From Rhyacichthys aspro (lineage: Eukaryota > Chordata > Actinopteri > Gobiiformes > Rhyacichthyidae), in assembly GCA_036850595.1 (NCBI GenBank), contig CM072160.1:3365773-3429772 (forward strand): 64,000 nucleotides of DNA. The letters are read 5' to 3'. The translations under genes were made by a program, and so were the position numbers. The number at the start of each line of letters is the position of its first letter. Within the stretch, counting starts at the first letter, position 1. Shown here piece after piece: positions 60,295-64,000 of the stretch. Below the pieces are notes generated by a model. The model ran no database searches and was not told the origin of the DNA. It saw only the letters and a program-made list of their open reading frames with translations.

Positions 60295-61555
60295 TTTACA
60301 TCTTTCACAGAAGCCGAGCTGTCAGCCAATCAGCTCTCTACACTTCTGTTTCTTTTCCTCAGATTATTTTATCCAGCTGTCCTGTTTAAAGATCAAATGT
60401 CCCGACATACAGTAGTCATAATTTAAAAAGTAGTGAATAGTTTGAACTCCGCACTTTCGACACAAGTTCAGCGCAGCTCCGTCTTTCTGCTACGTTAGGT
60501 TAAATCGTTCGTGTGATTTGGACTCGCCGGCGGGTACGCGGACCCCAGAGGGTTAACTAACTGCTGCTGTGCTGTCCCTTGACTGATATGAGCCTGATAC
60601 ACGAAAAAATGGAGAGTTTAGACACAAATGGGTGGGCTGGCATAATAAATAAAACATGGATGTTTGTTTGTGATCCTGCAAAGTTACTTGATACTTACAA
60701 CTTGGGGCACGTAACGTAACGACCACCCTCCATCTCCGCTCTCATTTCATATGCATTGCACAGACTCGCTACTGGTCGGCACCGCACTGTGACGCTCTGA
60801 CAGCTAATGCGACTCTCGACACACTTTAGTATCAGTCTTACAGGCTACTACAACTAACCAAACAACTGACCACTTAAGGCGAACGGGACAAAGATTTGCG
60901 TGCGTGCTGTAATAAAAGTTGTAGCGGTAGCTCAGCCAGAACGGAGCGTGTGCTGCTTGTGATTCAGAGTCTACGCCGCGTAGCGCTGACCCGCGGAGCA
61001 GAGCTTGTCGAGGTCGAACAAGGCAGCAGGAAAGGAGGGACTCGGGGAAGGGCAGGTGATGCTGGGTATTATATAAATTTTACCTTGAACGTGAAATAAG
61101 ATTGTTGAGCATTTAAACTGCGGCTGCATTGACACCTATGTGGTGGAAAAAAGAAAAAAAAAAAGGTTCCTGAGAAGGGCACTCCGGCCAAAGGGGCAAG
61201 TGCCAGCACACCACCTGGGCTCTATCTGTGCACGTCCCTGTATTGTGTATATTAATAATGACAAGTAATTACTAATTGTACTGAAATCATAAAACGTAAA
61301 GTAACACTACTAACTCTTTTTGTAGTTGCAATTAGGGCTATACAATGTTTTGTCATAGTCACATTAGCAATCGCAGTATCCTAATTACAAAAACTGCTTG
61401 TATCACAATATTGTAATAGTAGCTTATTCCATGTGAAAAGCTGCCCTGTAGTACTATATTATCTATTACTATTACTATATTATCATATTAATAAATGAAA
61501 CGTAAATATATGTACTCAAGATGCAAAAACACATATTACATTTGCATAATATAGG
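60295..61555. other. Intergenic stretch between copies C and D
   Basis: No gene was found. The part 60440-61100 is richer in CpG. At about 61325-61460 there is a dispersed-repeat tail (AGGGCTATACAATG... CACAATATTG). No exon chain could be built. Confidence 0.5.
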
Positions 61556-61876
61556 TTTATTCAGATCAGAAGAAGAAAGAAAAATAAATGTTTTAGCCAA
61601 TACATAGATTTTTAGATTTTAAATTATCCAATAGAAAGCAAGCATATTAAATCTTGTCTGATATAAAATATAATAGCAAATACAAGTGACACAACTGATG
61701 AACTTGCAGCATTAAATTTATGTTATATTAATAAATAATAATTGAATAACACACAACCAGAATCTAAAATGCAACTAGCAAAAAATGGAAGATGTAAGTT
61801 GAAAAGAAATAAATAAAAAGAGTTCAAAATAATTGTAGGTCAGCAACTTGTTTCATCGAAGCAATGAAGTCTGTGG
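61556..61876 (-). terminator. Copy D 3' UTR with poly(A) signal
   Basis: AATAAA on the minus strand at 61561-61556, in the context shared with copies A and B, 320 bases after the stop. Confidence 0.5.
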
Positions 61877-62439
61877 TTAGACAACATTAGAGCGGCATGG
61901 ACAGCCAAAGCGAACCTTGTAGTCGAAGCAGCGACGTCCGCTCTGGTCACGATTGCGACAGACCAATCCTTGAGTTGGACTGAAGCTGAAATGATAAACA
62001 GAGACAGTCTTAAATCTTTTAAGTTCTGAAAAGCTGCTTTAAACAAAGATTCTTGTTTGTGTCTCATCCATTTTTTAAGTACATTATTTAGAATGTAATC
62101 CTGTTAAGAAAAGCAAACTTATCTGTATTGTGTTTGCTATTTGTTTAAGTTTACCCATATGTTGATGTTGGAAAACTACATTATTGTGTCTTTAATGTGT
62201 TTCATTGTAAATGAATAGTACATAGTGTATTGATTATACAGATTTGAAACAGTAAAAGACTTACTAAAGGAATGACTGTCCAGTGTAGGCAGCAGGAGTG
62301 TTAGTGTCCTTCGTCTCAGCATCAATGTAAAGAGGACTTTCACATATTTCTCCTGGATTCTCTTCTCGTAGGTTGCTGAGGAGTTCCCAGTCTCCGATGC
62401 CGTTGGGGTTGTCCCGGTCAAACCACTTGGTCCAACACA
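61877..62439 (-). CDS. Copy D WxxW domain 2 (two exons) and stop
   Basis: Exons 62439-62265 and 61985-61877 encode the same residues as copy A domain 2. Confidence 0.88.
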
Positions 62440-64000
62440 CTAGCAGCAGATACAAGAATGGTCAGTGAACAAGCACAACTCCAAGCAACAAGTTCATTTG
62501 TGTAAAACAGACATACCTTTCTCACTGCAGAACTCCTCTGGGCACATGAACCTGACTTTATAATCATGACAGTTGCAGCCTTTTTGGTCTTCATTTTTAC
62601 AAACAAAGCCAGTTATTGTGTTGTATCTATTGAAAGACACAAATTGAGTTGGGACAAGTTAGACAGTGAAATGATGATGACATAGTAGCTGTTGTTTGAT
62701 GTTTATAAAGACTTCTTTATCTCTGGCCTTACTTTAGTTCTGGCATTCTAGCACTGCACTGGTATATTTTACATTTATTATATATTTATTTACACTTACG
62801 ATGCAATGACGTTGTTTGCTGAAGCTACACTGCGCCCAGATATAGTCTTGGCCTCAATCCAAAGAGGCTGGGTGCAGATCTTTCCAGGGTTTTCATTGTA
62901 AAGATCATTAAGAGTCTCCCAGTCTCCAGTTGAAGTGGGGTCATCTCTGTCAAACCATTCAGTCCAGCAGCCTGGATTAGAGAATATGGATCATGAACAG
63001 ACACTCAGTGGAGAATCTGTCAAACTATACACACTTCAAAGGACAGTTTTGTTCATTTTTTGATGTCAAATGTTCAGATTACATATCTAATGAGATACGT
63101 ATGTCATAACAGTGAGAGGTATCACTCTGACTCACTCACCAGTGTCAGTAGGGATGTCTGTATCACAGTTGCGACCATGGCTTCTTCTACACTTCACCTT
63201 TCTTTTGCGGCTGTCTCTGCTTCTGTCTTCACCACTGTTCCTGTCCACATCATAGTCATCATCTTCATCGCTGAACCAGTCTTCCTCACTTTGACTTCTG
63301 CTTTGTCTGCTCCAGTCTTCCTCACTATCACTGTGTTCACCCTTTCCTTCTTCTTCACTGCTCTCATTACTGCTCCCGTTGTTGTTTCCTTGGTTCCCGT
63401 TATTTCCTTGGTTACCGTTGTTTCCTTGGTTACTGTTGTTTCCTTGGTTACCGTTGTTTCCTTGGTTACCGTTGTTTCCCTGGTTACCATTGTTTCCCTG
63501 GTTACCGTTGTTTCCCTGGTTGCCGTTGTTTCCTTGGTTACCGTTGTTTCCCTGGTTACCATTGTTTTCCTGGTTACCATTGTTTCCTTGGTTACCATTA
63601 TTTCCTTGGTTTCCGTTGTTTCCCTGGTTACCGTTGTTTTCCTGGTTACCACTGTTTCCTTGGTTACCATTGTTTTCCTGGTTACCGTTGTTTCCTTGGT
63701 TACCATTGTTTTCTTGATTACCGTTGTTTCCTTGGTTACCGTTGTTTCCCTGGTTACCATTATTTCCTTGGTTACCATTGTTTTCCTCGTTACCGTTGTT
63801 TCCTTGGTTATCGTTGTTTCCTTGGTTACCGCTGTTTTCTTGGTTACCATTGTTTCCCTGGTTACCGTTGTTTCCCTGGTTACCGTTGTTTTCCTGGTTT
63901 CCATTGTTTCCTTGGTTACCATTGTTTCCCTGGTTACCATTGTTTCCTTGGTTACCGTTGTTTCCCTGGTTACCGTTGTTTTCCTGGTTTCCATTGTTTC
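61877..64000 (-). CDS. Copy D (partial): NQG-repeat protein with two WxxW domains
   Basis: The 3' half of a fourth family member; its 5' part lies beyond the window. The visible exons are the giant exon's end (from beyond 64000 to 63140), 62971-62800, 62626-62517, 62439-62265 and 61985-61877, with stop TAA at 61879-61877. Lengths and phases equal those of copies A and B. The linker matches copy B (EEEGKGEHS) and reads GSSNESS where A and B have GNSNESS. The WxxW protein is the same as in A and B except for one Leu-to-Arg change in domain 1 (SGLSVAS becomes SGRSVAS). Confidence 0.85.
62517..62971 (-). CDS. Copy D WxxW domain 1 (two exons)
   Basis: Exons 62971-62800 and 62626-62517, same as copies A and B apart from CTC to CGC (Leu to Arg) between the conserved Trp-rich part and the second exon. 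Confidence 0.88.
63380..64000 (-). repeat. Copy D NQG/NQE array (runs off the window)
   Basis: About 34 units of 18 bases encoding GNQGNN with NQENN variants, in the frame fixed by the linker (ending NQGNNNGSSNESS). It continues past the window edge. Confidence 0.88.

Overview
This is a eukaryotic window, almost certainly a ray-finned (teleost) fish. Genes are split into short exons with GT-AG introns. Intergenic DNA is AT-rich and full of typical fish DNA transposons (hAT-like, Tigger/pogo-like, Tc1-like), a CR1/L2-type LINE fragment and a Ty3/gypsy fragment. The anchor gene is a clear vertebrate AKAP1. One 100-base run of N at 42466-42565 marks an assembly gap.

Left part (1-25 kb). Bases 1-7.8 kb are mostly gene-free apart from a CpG-rich patch at the left edge and several small transposons. 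From about 7.8 to 25.0 kb lies a complete AKAP1 gene on the minus strand: ten coding exons (763 codons plus stop, with the frame preserved across every junction) and one non-coding first exon. It encodes a mitochondrial outer-membrane anchor, a PKA RII-binding helix, a KH domain and a Tudor domain. Its first exon lies back to back with the first two exons of a plus-strand gene near 25.3-25.7 kb, whose promoter carries an RFX X-box-like motif typical of ciliary genes. No further exons of that gene are visible.

Right part (26-64 kb). This is a tandem, same-strand (minus) cluster of a secreted-protein family, here called copies A (27.0-33.9 kb), B (37.4-44.3 kb), C (49.9-57.9 kb, broken) and D (61.9 kb to beyond the window). 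The shared plan is: TATA-like promoter and non-coding leader exon; two mini-exons encoding a 16-residue hydrophobic signal; one giant exon of in-frame low-complexity repeat ending in an acidic/basic linker; and four short exons encoding two WxxW (Mucin2_WxxW/CysD/CILP-type) domains. The WxxW exons and even their introns are almost identical between A, B and D. The giant exon is radically different: A, C and D are built from an 18-bp unit encoding Gly-Asn-Gln-Gly-Asn-Asn, while B is Gly/Ser/Asn/Glu-rich. B keeps a single NQGNN unit at its 3' edge, which suggests the central repeat was replaced inside an otherwise conserved gene. The giant exon is symmetric (phase 1-1), so it can expand, be swapped or be skipped without shifting the frame.

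The most unusual content is this WxxW repeat-cassette family. By composition it could form a hydrogel, mucus, adhesive or mineral-associated matrix; the sequence does not decide which. Copy C has lost its WxxW exons to LINE and gypsy insertions and has an early stop. Copy B shows three frame-changing indels inside its repeat that may be real or assembly errors. The very long open frames on the plus strand and in the other minus frames across these arrays are by-products of stop-free repeats, not genes.
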